Shown here: piece by piece, positions 27,313 through 36,620 of the stretch
How positions within the stretch are numbered: position 1 is the stretch's first letter
Layout: every line of letters starts with the position of its first letter
Assembly: GCA_966212505.1 (NCBI GenBank)
Contig: CBIHRS010000009.1
Coordinates: forward strand, 104,934-168,933
DNA length: 64,000 nt
Direction of reading: 5' to 3'
Origin: CAMLIZ01 sp966212505
Lineage (GTDB): Bacteria > Pseudomonadota > Gammaproteobacteria > Burkholderiales > Burkholderiaceae_C
Translations under genes and position numbers: made by a program
Notes under the pieces: generated by a model
What the model was told of the DNA's origin: nothing
What the model saw: the letters and a program-made list of their open reading frames with translations, nothing else
Databases searched by the model: none

Positions 27313-27942
27313 TCAGAACCAGCTCTGCGGAACGATGACGATGTCGCCCGGCATCACCGCCACGTTGGCGGAGATGTCGCCGCGCTTGAGCAGGTCTTTC
27401 AGGCGCACGCTGTATTGCCTGCCGCCTTCGGCCCCGCGGATCAGCACGGCCCCATTGCCATCGGCAAAGTCGGTCAGGCCCCCGACCTGGATCATCACGT
27501 CGAGGAGGGTCATGTCGCGCCGGTAGGGTACCCCCTGCGGCTTGGCGGCTTCTCCGACGATGCGCACCTGATCAGAGTAGATGCCCTGGAAGCCGGTCAC
27601 GACCACGCTCACCACGGGCTCCCGCACGTACTTCGCCAACGCTCGCTCGAGCTCGCGCGACAGCTCGGCCGGACTCCGCCCCGCCGCCTGCACATCTTCG
27701 GCCAGCGGTATGGAGACCAGGCCATCCGGCCGCACCGTGACCGCCGTGGACAGGTCCGGGCTGCGCCAGACAACGATGTTGAGCGTGTCGAGGGGGCCGA
27801 TCCTGTAGTGCAGCTCCGGTGAGTCCACCTGCCGCGGCGCCGGAGGATGAATTGCTGCCGACGAACACGCGCCGAGCACCATGAGCCCGCTCAGGACAAG
27901 CGCAGCGACCAGCAGGCGGACACAGGCATTCAAGGCCTTCAT
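27313..27942 (-). CDS. Polysaccharide export lipoprotein (Wza/BexD-like, short)
   Basis: A 209-residue protein with lipobox LMVLGACSS (Cys about residue 26). The Poly_export domain starts at YRIGPLDTLNIVVW and contains VRPDGLVSIPLAEDVQAAG. One SLBB domain follows (VRIVGEAAKPQGVPYRRDMTL). MPGDIVIVPQSWF closes the protein. The length is that of XrtA-type export proteins, which lack the long C-terminal part of Wza. It works in the periplasm/outer membrane with the chain-length protein at the other end of the locus. Confidence 0.88.
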   Translation of the reverse strand: MKALNACVRLLVAALVLSGLMVLGACSSAAIHPPAPRQVDSPELHYRIGPLDTLNIVVWRSPDLSTAVTVRPDGLVSIPLAEDVQAAGRSPAELSRELERALAKYVREPVVSVVVTGFQGIYSDQVRIVGEAAKPQGVPYRRDMTLLDVMIQVGGLTDFADGNGAVLIRGAEGGRQYSVRLKDLLKRGDISANVAVMPGDIVIVPQSWF

Positions 27943-28168
27943 CGGTTGACCTTTCGGCGGATGGGGCGAGCCCAGTATCGACCGACGCTATGCCACCCGT
28001 CTGGCTGAAGGTCACATCGAAGACCAATCGCTCCAGGCATCGTGGGCGTCGAACAACCCGTGCGCTGCGCCGACGCGCCGATCGCGGTGGTCGGGAACCA
28101 CGCATGGCTCAGGCTGCCGCACGACTCGTGCAGCGTCCGCCGCGCCGGCAAATCTTCAGCGCACTCAT

Positions 28169-29530
28169 TCAGTGCGACAGCGATCGGCAGTCGGTCACGG
28201 GCCGGCTTGGGAGCACCCGCAGCACCTCGTCCTGCAACGACTGGAAGCTCAAAGGCTTCTCGACATAGCCGTCCATTCCTGCCGCAAGGCATTCCTGCCG
28301 GCATTGGGAGGAATGATCCGTCGTCGCGGCGATGATCGGAAACGGCGGCATCAGACCGCAGCACTGCAGGTCGCGCAGCCGCGTCGCCGCCTGCATTCCG
28401 TCGAGCACGGGCATGTTGATGTCCATCACCACCAGTTCGGGCGGCGTGGTCCGGCAATGCGCGATCGCGTGCTCGCCGTTCGAGGCCACATCCACCTCGT
28501 AGCCGAGCGCTTCGAGCAGGCCACGGGCGACCAGCTGGTTGACGACGTTGTCGTCGACCACCAGCACCCGGCGCTGGTCCCGCACATACAACGGCATCGG
28601 CGCACTGCTGCGCGAATCGATCGTCGAGGTGCCGTGGTCCACATGGCGGGTGAAGCTTTCCAGCTCGCCCGGGCTGAGCGGCAGCAGGCGAATGTCCACT
28701 GCGCTGTGGCCGCGGTGTTTGACGACCGTGGCGCCCGCGTATGCCGTCAGCACGATCCAGGTGGCGGGAAGGCGCTTCGCCATCTCTTCGAGGCGCGGCA
28801 ACAGGCTGCTGTCTGCCGATTCGGCCACGAGCAGGAGCATCGGCGATTCGCCGGTGACCAATCGCGCCTGCACTGCATCGAGGCTCGGGAACTCCGACAC
28901 GGTCCAACCGAGTCTTGCGAGGCGCCCCTGGACGAGGCTCAGGCCATCCAGCGTCGGGCAGACAAGCCATGCGGCCGCACCGCCGGCATCCAGCCCGGGA
29001 TCGCCGGGCTCGGCAGACAGGACCGCCTTTAAGGTGCGCCACGTCAGCACCAGCCCTTCGCCTCTGCGGCTGAAGAAGGACACCGCTGCGCCGGTGATCG
29101 GGCATGTGCCGGAAGCCTTGCGGACAAGGTCTGGCACGGCCGGTGCACGCACCATCGCATCGTGGAGCTGAAGCCGACTCAGCACCTTCGATACCGCATC
29201 ATCCGGCGCGCAGCGGCCGATCGCCGCGGCATACATCGTGATGGCGTATCGGTCCCGGACGAGGTGCTCCGCCACGGCGGTGAACGTCGCGACGCCCTGA
29301 TCGGCGATTTCAGTCAACGCGCGCAGCACGCGATGCAGCGCGCACCGGATCCGGGCATCCGCGACAGACGCCTCGACATGAGGGCCGTCATAGTCGAAGT
29401 ACGACGACAGTCCCCTCGCGTGAACCGCAGGCAATACCTGTTGCACGCCTTCGGTGAATAGCTCTGCAAAGTCCAACCGACATCTCCACGCAACTTCATC
29501 TGTACGATGAATCGGGCGATGGGTCGACAT
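28169..29530 (-). CDS. Response-regulator protein with degenerate kinase-like N-terminal region
   Basis: A 453-residue protein. The C-terminal receiver domain (about residues 320-440) begins RRVLVVDDNVVNQLVARGLL. Its phosphoacceptor Asp lies in LVVMDINMPVLDG and its Lys in YVEKPLSFQSL, as in hybrid sensor kinases. The middle (about 180-300) looks like a second receiver without its acidic pocket. The first 170 residues carry RCALHRVLRALTEIADQG, resembling an N-box of a HATPase without the G boxes, and no H-box is visible. It therefore probably acts as a scaffold or phospho-sink. It lies 226 bases upstream of the export gene on the same strand and may regulate EPS production. Confidence 0.7.
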   Translation of the reverse strand: MSTHRPIHRTDEVAWRCRLDFAELFTEGVQQVLPAVHARGLSSYFDYDGPHVEASVADARIRCALHRVLRALTEIADQGVATFTAVAEHLVRDRYAITMYAAAIGRCAPDDAVSKVLSRLQLHDAMVRAPAVPDLVRKASGTCPITGAAVSFFSRRGEGLVLTWRTLKAVLSAEPGDPGLDAGGAAAWLVCPTLDGLSLVQGRLARLGWTVSEFPSLDAVQARLVTGESPMLLLVAESADSSLLPRLEEMAKRLPATWIVLTAYAGATVVKHRGHSAVDIRLLPLSPGELESFTRHVDHGTSTIDSRSSAPMPLYVRDQRRVLVVDDNVVNQLVARGLLEALGYEVDVASNGEHAIAHCRTTPPELVVMDINMPVLDGMQAATRLRDLQCCGLMPPFPIIAATTDHSSQCRQECLAAGMDGYVEKPLSFQSLQDEVLRVLPSRPVTDCRSLSH

Positions 29531-29671
29531 CTGTGTGCTGCCGCGCGTATGCGGAAATGGTTGCCCTTCTTACAGCGAAGTTCCCCGTGCTCCATCTGTC
29601 GCCACGCGCAGACGAGGTGCGGATCGTGACCTACGATGGTTCCATACCCTGTTGCCATGGAGAGTCATGGA
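29531..29671. other. Intergenic junction between the EPS locus and the mosaic region
   Basis: No gene or clear signal is seen in these 141 bases. The left boundary of the decayed ICE-gene copy lies at its right end, so the stretch probably contains the end of the conserved EPS region. Confidence 0.3.
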
Positions 29672-30122
29672 CATGCGTTCCTTTCGGCGGTGGCCGGCCG
29701 GCGGCCATTCAAGCGCGAGACAACATCGGCCAGTTCATACGCCAGCTTGAATGCCGACCTGGAGACGCTTTTCAGCTCTCGATCGACTTTGGCGAACTCG
29801 AGATTGCACTGCGCGTTCTTGATGCCCCCCCGCAGCTGCTAGAGCTCCAGCGGGCCCAGCAGTTCGTCGGCCCGCATGATGGTGTTCAGGTACTGCGCGC
29901 AGTAACGCGAGACGATCTCTGCCGGCACCAACAGTGGCTCACGCCATAGCGAACCGTAGCGAACCGACTGCGCCACCCCGTTGTCTGCAGCACTTTGGCG
30001 AGCCCCGCTGAGCATCTGATCTGCCGAGTTGCCGAACCGAGCGTCAGAGCAATCGCCTGCTCCATCCCGTCGGTGGCATCGTAGTGACCCTTGACGTGCG
30101 CCCTGGCACGGACCTGATGTGG
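29672..30122 (-). pseudogene. Decayed partial copy of the ICE gene at 36621-37463
   Basis: About 440 bases align at roughly 90% (estimated by eye) with 36756-37186, in the same orientation. Shared runs include the segments around 29718-29800 and 36788-36870. In minus-strand translation it keeps ARAHVKGHYDATDGMEQAIA and YGVSHCWC fragments but needs several frameshifts. It also carries an extra duplicated 'gcgaaccgtagcgaacc' stretch near 29950. Homology ends abruptly at both sides, so only the central-to-C-terminal part survives. This is a footprint of an earlier ICE copy or of a duplication that extended the element. Confidence 0.85.
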
Positions 30123-30346
30123 TTGTGCCCCCACTTGAGCTCGGATGTCAAAGCACTCAAGGGACACAAACGCACCTCTTGGTCGCTGCTCTGAGCCTTC
30201 TACTCGCCGGGACGATCACTGCAGCGAGCCCCGAAGAAGATCGCGACAAGGCCACCGAGGTCATCACATGTGCTTGGAGACCACCGGACCTCCACTCGGA
30301 GATGTGCCTGGGTATCGACCTATGTGTTCCCGGCGGAGGGCGCGAT
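30123..30346. other. Non-coding spacer in the mosaic region
   Basis: No convincing gene is seen. The short frames here show no family resemblance. The stretch separates the decayed ICE gene from the truncated aminotransferase. Confidence 0.3.
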
Positions 30347-31263
30347 TTAACGTTGGGCTCGGCGCACCACTGCTTCCAGCGCCGGCAGGAAACGCGGATC
30401 GCAAACCGCGCCTGCGTTGAAGCGTGAGCGGGGCGATAGCGCCCTGGAGTCCACGCAGAACACGCGTCCGGGCGCCAGCACGATCTTCTGCGGCAGCAGG
30501 TCGGCCGCGAGCTTCAATGAGTCGGGCACGCCAGGCAGCGATGCCCACAGGTAGAGCGAGTGCGACGCGCGGCTGAACACGTCGGCCCCCAGCGTCTCGA
30601 ACAATTGCATCGCGCGCCGTGTCGCGTCGCCCAGCCGGTCTCGCAACCGGTGCAGGTGGCGCTGGTAGTGGCCTTCGTTGAGGATCACGTCGACGGTGCG
30701 CTCGCAGTACTCCGAGCTGCTGACGTGGATCAGCGCCTTCAGGTCGGCCAGGTCGCTCGCCAGGTCGGCATCGCAGGCGATGAAGCCCACACGCAAGGCC
30801 GCCGAGAACGACTTGGAGAAGCTGCCGATGTAGATCGTGCGCTCCAGGTGGTCGAGCGATGACAGCCGGGGCGCCGAGCTGGGCTTGAAGTCGGCCAGCG
30901 GATCGTTCTCGACCAGCATCAGGTCGTGCTTCTGCGCGAGCTGCATCACGCGGAACGCGGTGGCCGCGCTGATGTCCGAGCCCGTCGGGTTGTGGCCCAC
31001 CGACTGCGTGAAGAACAGCTGCGGCCGGTGCTCGATGAGCAGTTGCTCCAGCACCTGGGCGTCGGGTCCTTCGATGCGGCGCGGCACGCCGATCACGCGT
31101 GCGCCCGCGAGCTTGAGCTTGCCGAACAGCGGGTAGTAGCCCGGGTCGTCCACCAGCACCGTGCCGCCGGGCGGCACGAAGTAGCGGATCACCAGGTCCA
31201 TCGCTTCGTTGGCGCCGTGGGTCAGCACGATCTGCCGCGCCTCGGCGAAGGCCTGCCACGGTC
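30347..31263 (-). pseudogene. 5'-truncated PLP aminotransferase, probably a MocR/PdxR-type regulator remnant
   Basis: The minus-strand frame runs from the stop at 30347 back to about 31263. There the coding sense (WQAFAEARQIVLTHGANEAM) breaks off into unrelated sequence. The remainder is a fold-type I aminotransferase: SVGHNPTGSDIS, NDPLADFKP and the PLP-lysine motif YIGSFSKSFSAALRVGF. MocR regulators and related aminotransferases have another 100-170 residues upstream, including a GntR winged helix in MocR proteins; these are missing. A start at 31228 (ATG/internal) would give 293 residues without the full N-terminal arm. It is probably non-functional, cut by a rearrangement. Confidence 0.75.
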
Positions 31264-31422
31264 AACGCCCGAGTTCTGCCGGATTTCGACAAGTACGTCG
31301 ACGAACAGTCGAAGGTGATCGCGCCGCCGTCGACCTCATTTCCTACAGCCGGAAAGCCGGAGGCGCCCACCCTTCGGGCCCTGTGGACGCTGGCGCGCCG
31401 GGAATGGGTCAAAGAGGAGTAG
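31261..31422 (+). pseudogene. Unidentified C-terminal gene fragment at the rearrangement junction
   Basis: A 53-codon plus-strand reading ends in TAG at 31420. It reads as plausible protein (VLPDFDKYVDEQSKVI, then LRALWTLARREWVKEE) but has no start. It begins exactly where the aminotransferase frame stops. It may be the tail of a recombinase or other mobile-element gene. The family is not recognised. Confidence 0.3.
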
Positions 31423-32131
31423 GCGGTCATGCGCAACTTGACGTGGAGTCTGGTGGGCGACTTCCCGAGGCTGCAGTCGTGACCTGGGACAAAACGCACC
31501 TCGTCGACTGCGACCCGTGCCTGGCGTGGGCCGACGCATCGACGCGCGAGGGCGTGGAGGATGACGCGGCCCCCGACATCGCCGTGCTGGTGGAGTTGAT
31601 CGACGGTGAGAGCGTCATGGACCGGGTGTCGAGGATCAACGACGACGGGCTCGTGCTTCGCATGGTGCCCAACCAGTTGCCCGGGGGATACCCGACATTG
31701 TTCGTCACCGCCATCGTGAATCGGGCAGCAAGCTCCGCAACCGCACTGTCTCGGTACCTATCGGCTGGGTCGCCATCAGTCCACAGGTGTTGCTCGCAGA
31801 AGGCCAAACGTGGGTGCAAGGGGCAGCACACCTCGGGCCCCCTATCGCCCACCTCGAACGCGAGATGGCACACCATGTCCGATTAAGCCAGGCAATCAAT
31901 CTCGCGCCCCCAAGCCTCGGCCCTTGTGCTGCTCGTCGTCGTTGCTTCCGCCATCGCGGCGGAGGAACCAATGCGACGGATCGTCCCGCCCCCGGCATCT
32001 ACTCGCATGGCTATGCGGCAATGATTGGCACAAAAAGGCGTATGTCATCGAACGTCATACATGGTTTCTTGAAGCGCCCCCGTGGTGCGGGCATGCTCCA
32101 ATTCGAGAGAGGGACCGGGTGGGAGACGTCG
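31423..32131. other. Gene-poor stretch with fragmentary coding sense
   Basis: About 700 bases without a supportable gene. One plus-strand frame between 31480 and 31740 reads like a protein (DKTHLVDCDPCLAWADAS, then DIAVLVELIDGESVMDRV) but has no start with ribosome site and degrades after 31740. I regard it as a possible remnant. The 3' part (from about 31990) is the upstream region of the lipoprotein gene. Confidence 0.3.
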
Positions 32132-33469
32132 ATGGGAAGAGAAACGGCCGACGAGGCTGGCCGCCGCAGCCGCGGGGTGCACAGGCTGACAGCGCCGTTC
32201 TGCCTGGCATCGTGCCTGGCGCTGTCGGCCTGCGGCGGCGGTGCGAGCTCCGCTCCCGATCCTTCGCCCGCACCATCCCCTTCCCTGCCTTCGCCGCCGC
32301 CGCCGGCACTCCCGCCCGTCTCCGCCGCCACACGCACCGCCACGCTGGCCTACGGCCGCGTCGATGCGGCGGCGCGGCCGGTGGTCGGCCGCTTCGCGTT
32401 CGCGGTGCTGAGCATGTGGCCCAGCATGGGCAACGCCTACATGCAGGGCCTGATCGACGAGCTGAAGACGATCAACCCCGGCATCAAGCTGGCGCAGTAC
32501 ATCATCCTCAACGAATGGGACCATGCGCCGGCGACCAACAGCGACGCCTATGCGGTCTACACTGAGCTCAACGACCGCGACTGGTGGGTGCGCGACGCAC
32601 AGGGCCGCCACGTGCAGTGGACCACGGTCTACGGCAATGACGAGGTCAATGTCACCGCCTGGGCTCCGGCCGATGCATCGGGCCGGCGCTGGCCGCAGTG
32701 GAAGGCGGCCTACGACAGCGCCAAGTTCTTCCAGCCGCTGTCGCGGCTCGACTATGTCTTCAACGACAACGTGATGGTGCAGCCGCGCTACGACGCCGAC
32801 CTGATGCGCACCGGCACCAATCAGCCGCGCAACGATCCGGCGATCATGGCGGCATTCCGGCAGGGCTTCGTCAGCTACTGGAACGCGTTCCGCGCCGCCA
32901 ATCCCGGCATCCGCATCATCGGCAACACCGACAACGACCTCGGCTCACCCGAATACAAGGGCAAGCTCGAGGGGGCGTTCAACGAATGCATGATGGGCAA
33001 GTCGTGGTCGATCGAAACCTCGGGCGGATGGACCGCGATGATGGCGCGCTACCGGGCGACGCTCGCCAACACGCAGGCACCGCACGACGTGATCCTGCAG
33101 GTCTGCGGCACCAACGGCGCGGTGCCCGCGCAGGCCCGCTATGGCTTTGCTTCCGCATTGCTGGAAGACGGCTACTTCATGTATACCGTCGACGGCCTCA
33201 CCACGCCCTTCCGCGCCGACGAGTTCGACGCCCCGCTCGGCACGCCGGCCGAGCCGCCGCCCGTGGCGGCGACGGCCAGCGGCATCTGGATGCGCCGCTA
33301 CACCAACGGCCTGGTGCTGGTGAACCCGACCGCCTCGGCACAGACCCTCGACGTCGGGCCCGGCTACCGTCGCATGAGCGGCACGCAGGATCCTGCCGTC
33401 AACACCGGCGAGGTACAGAGTGCGGTAAGCCTGCCCGCAAAAAGCGGGCTGATCATGCTGAAGCGCTGA
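32132..33469 (+). CDS. Putative glycoside hydrolase-like lipoprotein (GHL15-like)
   Basis: A 445-residue lipoprotein. ATG at 32132 is chosen because GGGAG lies 6 bases upstream and it leads into FCLASCLALSACGGG, a lipobox with Cys near residue 30. A Ser/Pro-rich linker follows. The main domain contains GRFAFAVLSMWPSMGNAYM, IKLAQYIILNEWDHAP, a YVFNDNVMVQPRYD strand and IIGNTDNDLGSPEYKG. This arrangement resembles the hypothetical TIM-barrel glycosyl hydrolase families (GHL15 type) found near EPS loci. Its catalytic residues are not assigned. It stands alone on its strand and may process a surface polysaccharide. Confidence 0.62.
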   Translation: MGRETADEAGRRSRGVHRLTAPFCLASCLALSACGGGASSAPDPSPAPSPSLPSPPPPALPPVSAATRTATLAYGRVDAAARPVVGRFAFAVLSMWPSMGNAYMQGLIDELKTINPGIKLAQYIILNEWDHAPATNSDAYAVYTELNDRDWWVRDAQGRHVQWTTVYGNDEVNVTAWAPADASGRRWPQWKAAYDSAKFFQPLSRLDYVFNDNVMVQPRYDADLMRTGTNQPRNDPAIMAAFRQGFVSYWNAFRAANPGIRIIGNTDNDLGSPEYKGKLEGAFNECMMGKSWSIETSGGWTAMMARYRATLANTQAPHDVILQVCGTNGAVPAQARYGFASALLEDGYFMYTVDGLTTPFRADEFDAPLGTPAEPPPVAATASGIWMRRYTNGLVLVNPTASAQTLDVGPGYRRMSGTQDPAVNTGEVQSAVSLPAKSGLIMLKR

Positions 33470-34074
33470 CCGCCCAGGCGTAAAGATCACGCCCTACTCA
33501 CAGCCAGCAAGTCCTACAAGCTGTGCAATAGGCATCGATCCGGACCGATCGTGCAGGGCCGGAGATCGCCGCCAAGCTGGAAGCGCTGCGACAAGAAGGA
33601 ATGCCGTCACCCAGGTCGACACTCGCTGAAAAAGGGGGCGGATTCGTTTCCTCACGGACGAGAGCGGCGACCGTCACGCGGGTGTCACGGTGCTGCCACA
33701 TTTCATGGCACAGAGACCTGAGGCGTTGCGCGACAAGGACTTATCGCCGCCCCTCAGTGGCGACCCACAAACTTGTCCACAGTTTGCGGGGACAAAGCAG
33801 CCATGCCGCGAGCGGTCACTCCCTCTGACGACAGACGAGATTGCCGCACGCAGACGATCCATGCGGCGGCTGTCCGGAGCATCCGCGGCATCCACATGGG
33901 GACGCAGCGATCCTTGGGCGTGAACTTCTCGGAAGCGTTGCGGCAGCACGTGTGCTGCTGCCAACGGCACCCTCCTCCCAAACGCTACCGACAATGGCGC
34001 GCCGCAGCCATGGCGGCACCTACTGCCGAGGGATTCCGCTCTGCACGGACGAGGGGATCCGTCCCGATGGCGGC
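33470..34074. other. Gene-free region downstream of the lipoprotein and the ABC binding-protein gene
   Basis: These 605 bases contain no supportable gene on either strand; frames are short and Arg/Ser/Pro-rich in the way of GC-rich non-coding DNA. One dyad TTGTCC-N11-GGACAA spans 33773-33795. The permease genes expected after a sugar-binding protein are absent here. It is probably a deletion or insertion scar. Confidence 0.45.
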
Positions 34075-35358
34075 CTACCACTTGCCGCCATAGATGTCGG
34101 TGAGCTTGCCTTCGAGCTTCTTCACGCTTTCCTGCGGCGGGCTGCGCTTCGCCAACACGTCGCTGGCAGCGCTCCAGAACTCCTTGCTCACCTGGTTGTA
34201 CTTCGACGCAGTCACGCTGGACGGGCGGGCGACGGCGCTCGAGAACGCGCGCAGCAACGACCCCAGGAAGGGATTGGCGCGCTTGACCTCAGGGTCACGG
34301 TAGAGATCGTTGATGGTGGGGTTGTACGAGGCTTTGATGGCCCGTTCCTTCTGAACGCCGTCACCGGTGAGGTACAGCACCAGTTCGGCCGCCAGCGCGG
34401 GATGCTTCGTGTACTTGGAGACCGCGAGCTCCTGCCCGCCAAGCGCTGCCGCGTTGCTGCCGGTGGCCCCGGTCCCACGGGGCAGCACCGCGATGCCGAC
34501 CTTGTCCTTCACAGGGCTGTCGGCCGCTTGCGCCAACGCCCATGCATAGGGCCAGTTGCGCATGAACACGGCATTGCCTTCCTGGAAGACCTTGCGCGAC
34601 TCTTCTTCGCCGAAGGTCAGCACGGCTGGCGGAGAAATGGTGCCGACCCAACCGGCCGCGGTTTCCAAGGCCTTCACGGCCCCTGGATTGCCGATGCTGA
34701 CACGCCCCTTCTCGTCGACAATGGTGCCGCCGCCGAAGCTGCTGACCCATTCGATCGCATTGCAGGTCAGGCCCTCGTAGGCCCGGCCCTGCCACACATA
34801 GCCCCACAGCTTGGGGTTCGTGCGGCGTTCGGCGCTTTGAATGACCTCCGACACCGACCTCAGCTGGTCCCAGGTCAGCGGCACGTCCTGCTTGTACTTG
34901 TCGAGCAGGTCACGGCGGTAGTACAGCAGCCCGGCATCAATGAACCAGGGCATGGCGACCAGGCGCCCGTTCTGCAGGCTGTTGCTGATCATTCCCGAGA
35001 AATGGCGCTTCTCCGCCCCTTTGCTGTAGGGCTTGAGGTCGAGCAGATGCGGGCCGAGCAGGCCGACCTGCGCCACGTCGAGCTGCAGCACATCGATCTT
35101 GTCGGAGCCGGCGTTCAGTGCCTGCTGGAAGGCCTGCAGCCGCTCGCTGCCGTCATTGGACGTGGAGACCAACTCCACCGTGTTCCCGGTGCGCTTGGCC
35201 CAGGTGTCGACGGCCGTCTTGCACAGCTCGAGTTCCTGCCCGAGGCCGCTGCACGCCACCCGCAGGGTCGCACCGTGCACGCTCGAGAAGCCGAGGGCGG
35301 CCGGCAGGGCCAGGGCCCATGCGAACCGCTGCAACGGCTGGGGGATGATCATGGCCAT
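34075..35358 (-). CDS. ABC transporter sugar-binding protein, orphan
   Basis: A 427-residue periplasmic protein of the SBP_bac_1 type (trehalose/maltose/sucrose ThuE-like). The signal peptide ends at SSVHGATLRVACSG. The mature domain shows LQLDVAQVGLLGPHLLDL, AMPWFIDAGLLYYRRDLL and VFMRNWPYAWALAQA, matching ThuE/AglE proteins. The start ATG has AGGAG 7 bases upstream. No permease or ATPase genes follow on the minus strand, so the transporter would need partners elsewhere or the operon has been lost. Confidence 0.88.
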   Translation of the reverse strand: MAMIIPQPLQRFAWALALPAALGFSSVHGATLRVACSGLGQELELCKTAVDTWAKRTGNTVELVSTSNDGSERLQAFQQALNAGSDKIDVLQLDVAQVGLLGPHLLDLKPYSKGAEKRHFSGMISNSLQNGRLVAMPWFIDAGLLYYRRDLLDKYKQDVPLTWDQLRSVSEVIQSAERRTNPKLWGYVWQGRAYEGLTCNAIEWVSSFGGGTIVDEKGRVSIGNPGAVKALETAAGWVGTISPPAVLTFGEEESRKVFQEGNAVFMRNWPYAWALAQAADSPVKDKVGIAVLPRGTGATGSNAAALGGQELAVSKYTKHPALAAELVLYLTGDGVQKERAIKASYNPTINDLYRDPEVKRANPFLGSLLRAFSSAVARPSSVTASKYNQVSKEFWSAASDVLAKRSPPQESVKKLEGKLTDIYGGKW

Positions 35359-35769
35359 GGTTCTTCTCCTGTTGTGAGGCGGCGAGCGGGTTTTCAGTAC
35401 ACGCTTTTCGCGTCACCGGACATCGGCAGCGCCGCGAGGTCGCTGCATTCGGGTTTCACCCGGGCCTTGCACACAGCGTCGCAATTTCGCACACCATACG
35501 GCTTCATTGGCACTTGCCCCCACGGCTGGGCTGGTTCAAGCGGGCAGGCCGCGGGCTGGCGCAGCCTCGGAATGCGCGTGCCATGGCGCAGGCCGTCGAA
35601 GCGGGCACACGATGGAGATCGTCGCCGTGGCGGGTAGCGCATCGCGTAAGGTGAACGAAGCCGGCAGCCTCGCGCGCTACCCGACCGACGGCCTCGTCCT
35701 TGCTCAACGCCTGCAAAGCACCGGCGGCGAGACGGCGACGACCGACACGACCACGACGACTTTGGACTC
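35359..35769. other. Intergenic region between divergent binding-protein and phosphatase genes
   Basis: These 411 bases lie between two divergent genes and should contain both promoters. No good sigma70 or sigma54 boxes, terminator or gene were found. Confidence 0.3.
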
Positions 35770-36507
35770 ATGAACTACTTCCAACAGCTGCCCTACTCGG
35801 TCCGCCTTGAATGGGGCGCGGCTGCCATCCGCGAGTTGGGACCGAAGGCCGACTGCATCATCGTCATCGACATCATGTCGTTCTCCACTTGCGTGAGCAT
35901 CGCAGTCGAACGCGGCGGGATCATCTATCCCTATCCTTGGCGCAACGAAACTGCGCAGCGCTACGGCGAGGAGCGCGGCGCCGAAGTCGCGAGCGGCAAG
36001 CGGCGCTTCGCCGATGGGTGGTCGCTGTCCCCGCAGTCCATGCTGCGTGTCACCGACGGCCTCAAGCTCGTGCTGCCGTCGCCCAACGGCTCGGCTTGCA
36101 CGTTCCTGGCGCGCGACCTCGGCAAGACGGTCTATTGCGCCAGCCTGCGCAACCTGCGCGCCACCGCATCCGCTTGCCGGCAACACGAACGCGTTCTGGT
36201 CGTGCCCTGTGGCGAGCGCTGGGCGGACGACAACAGTCTGCGCCCCAGCTTCGAAGACCATCTGGCCGCCGGCGGCCTCGTGTCCGCGCTGGGTCGTGCC
36301 GACGCCTCCCCCGAAGCACGCGCTGCCGCGTTGGCCTACGACGGCCTCGGGACCGCACGCGGCCAAGCACTCGCCGCTTGCGGGTCCGCGCTCGAGCTGA
36401 TCGAACGCGGCTTCGCCGGCGATGTCGCCTTGTGCCTCGAGGAGAACGTCAGTCGGACAGCATGTCGACTGGAGGGTGATCGCTTCGTTGCGGAAACTTC
36501 CGCATGA
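35770..36507 (+). CDS. 2-phosphosulfolactate phosphatase family protein (ComB-like)
   Basis: A 245-residue protein. DCIIVIDIMSFSTCVSIAVE is the conserved ComB acidic motif, and LPSPNGSACT is the second family motif. VVPCGERWADDNSLRPSFED and GSALELIERGFAGDV complete the pattern. ComB hydrolyses 2-phosphosulfolactate in coenzyme M or sulfolactate metabolism; its role in non-methanogens is unclear. No other sulfolactate gene is nearby. The start has no strong ribosome site. It sits among accessory genes. Confidence 0.85.
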   Translation: MNYFQQLPYSVRLEWGAAAIRELGPKADCIIVIDIMSFSTCVSIAVERGGIIYPYPWRNETAQRYGEERGAEVASGKRRFADGWSLSPQSMLRVTDGLKLVLPSPNGSACTFLARDLGKTVYCASLRNLRATASACRQHERVLVVPCGERWADDNSLRPSFEDHLAAGGLVSALGRADASPEARAAALAYDGLGTARGQALAACGSALELIERGFAGDVALCLEENVSRTACRLEGDRFVAETSA

Positions 36508-36620
36508 TCGACACGCCCGCGGCGAATTGCAGGGCGGCCCAGGACCAGCAGGCCGGTCTGCCGCCTGCTCCTCCCGGGCTTCAGAAGCCGTCGATACCGA
36601 CCGCGAACCAACCACCCCAT
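36508..36620. other. Short convergent intergenic region
   Basis: This stretch separates the ComB-like gene from the convergent ICE gene. No strong terminator hairpin with T-tract is visible. Confidence 0.25.

Noticed and set aside
31480..31886. A short acidic protein on the plus strand
   Set aside because: It reads plausibly for about 80 codons but has no start with ribosome site, decays at the 3' side and has no family likeness; kept only as a possible remnant.
33773..33795. A recombination or plasmid-origin iteron from the TTGTCC/GGACAA dyad
   Set aside because: It is a single copy with a long spacer and no neighbouring recombinase or replication gene.
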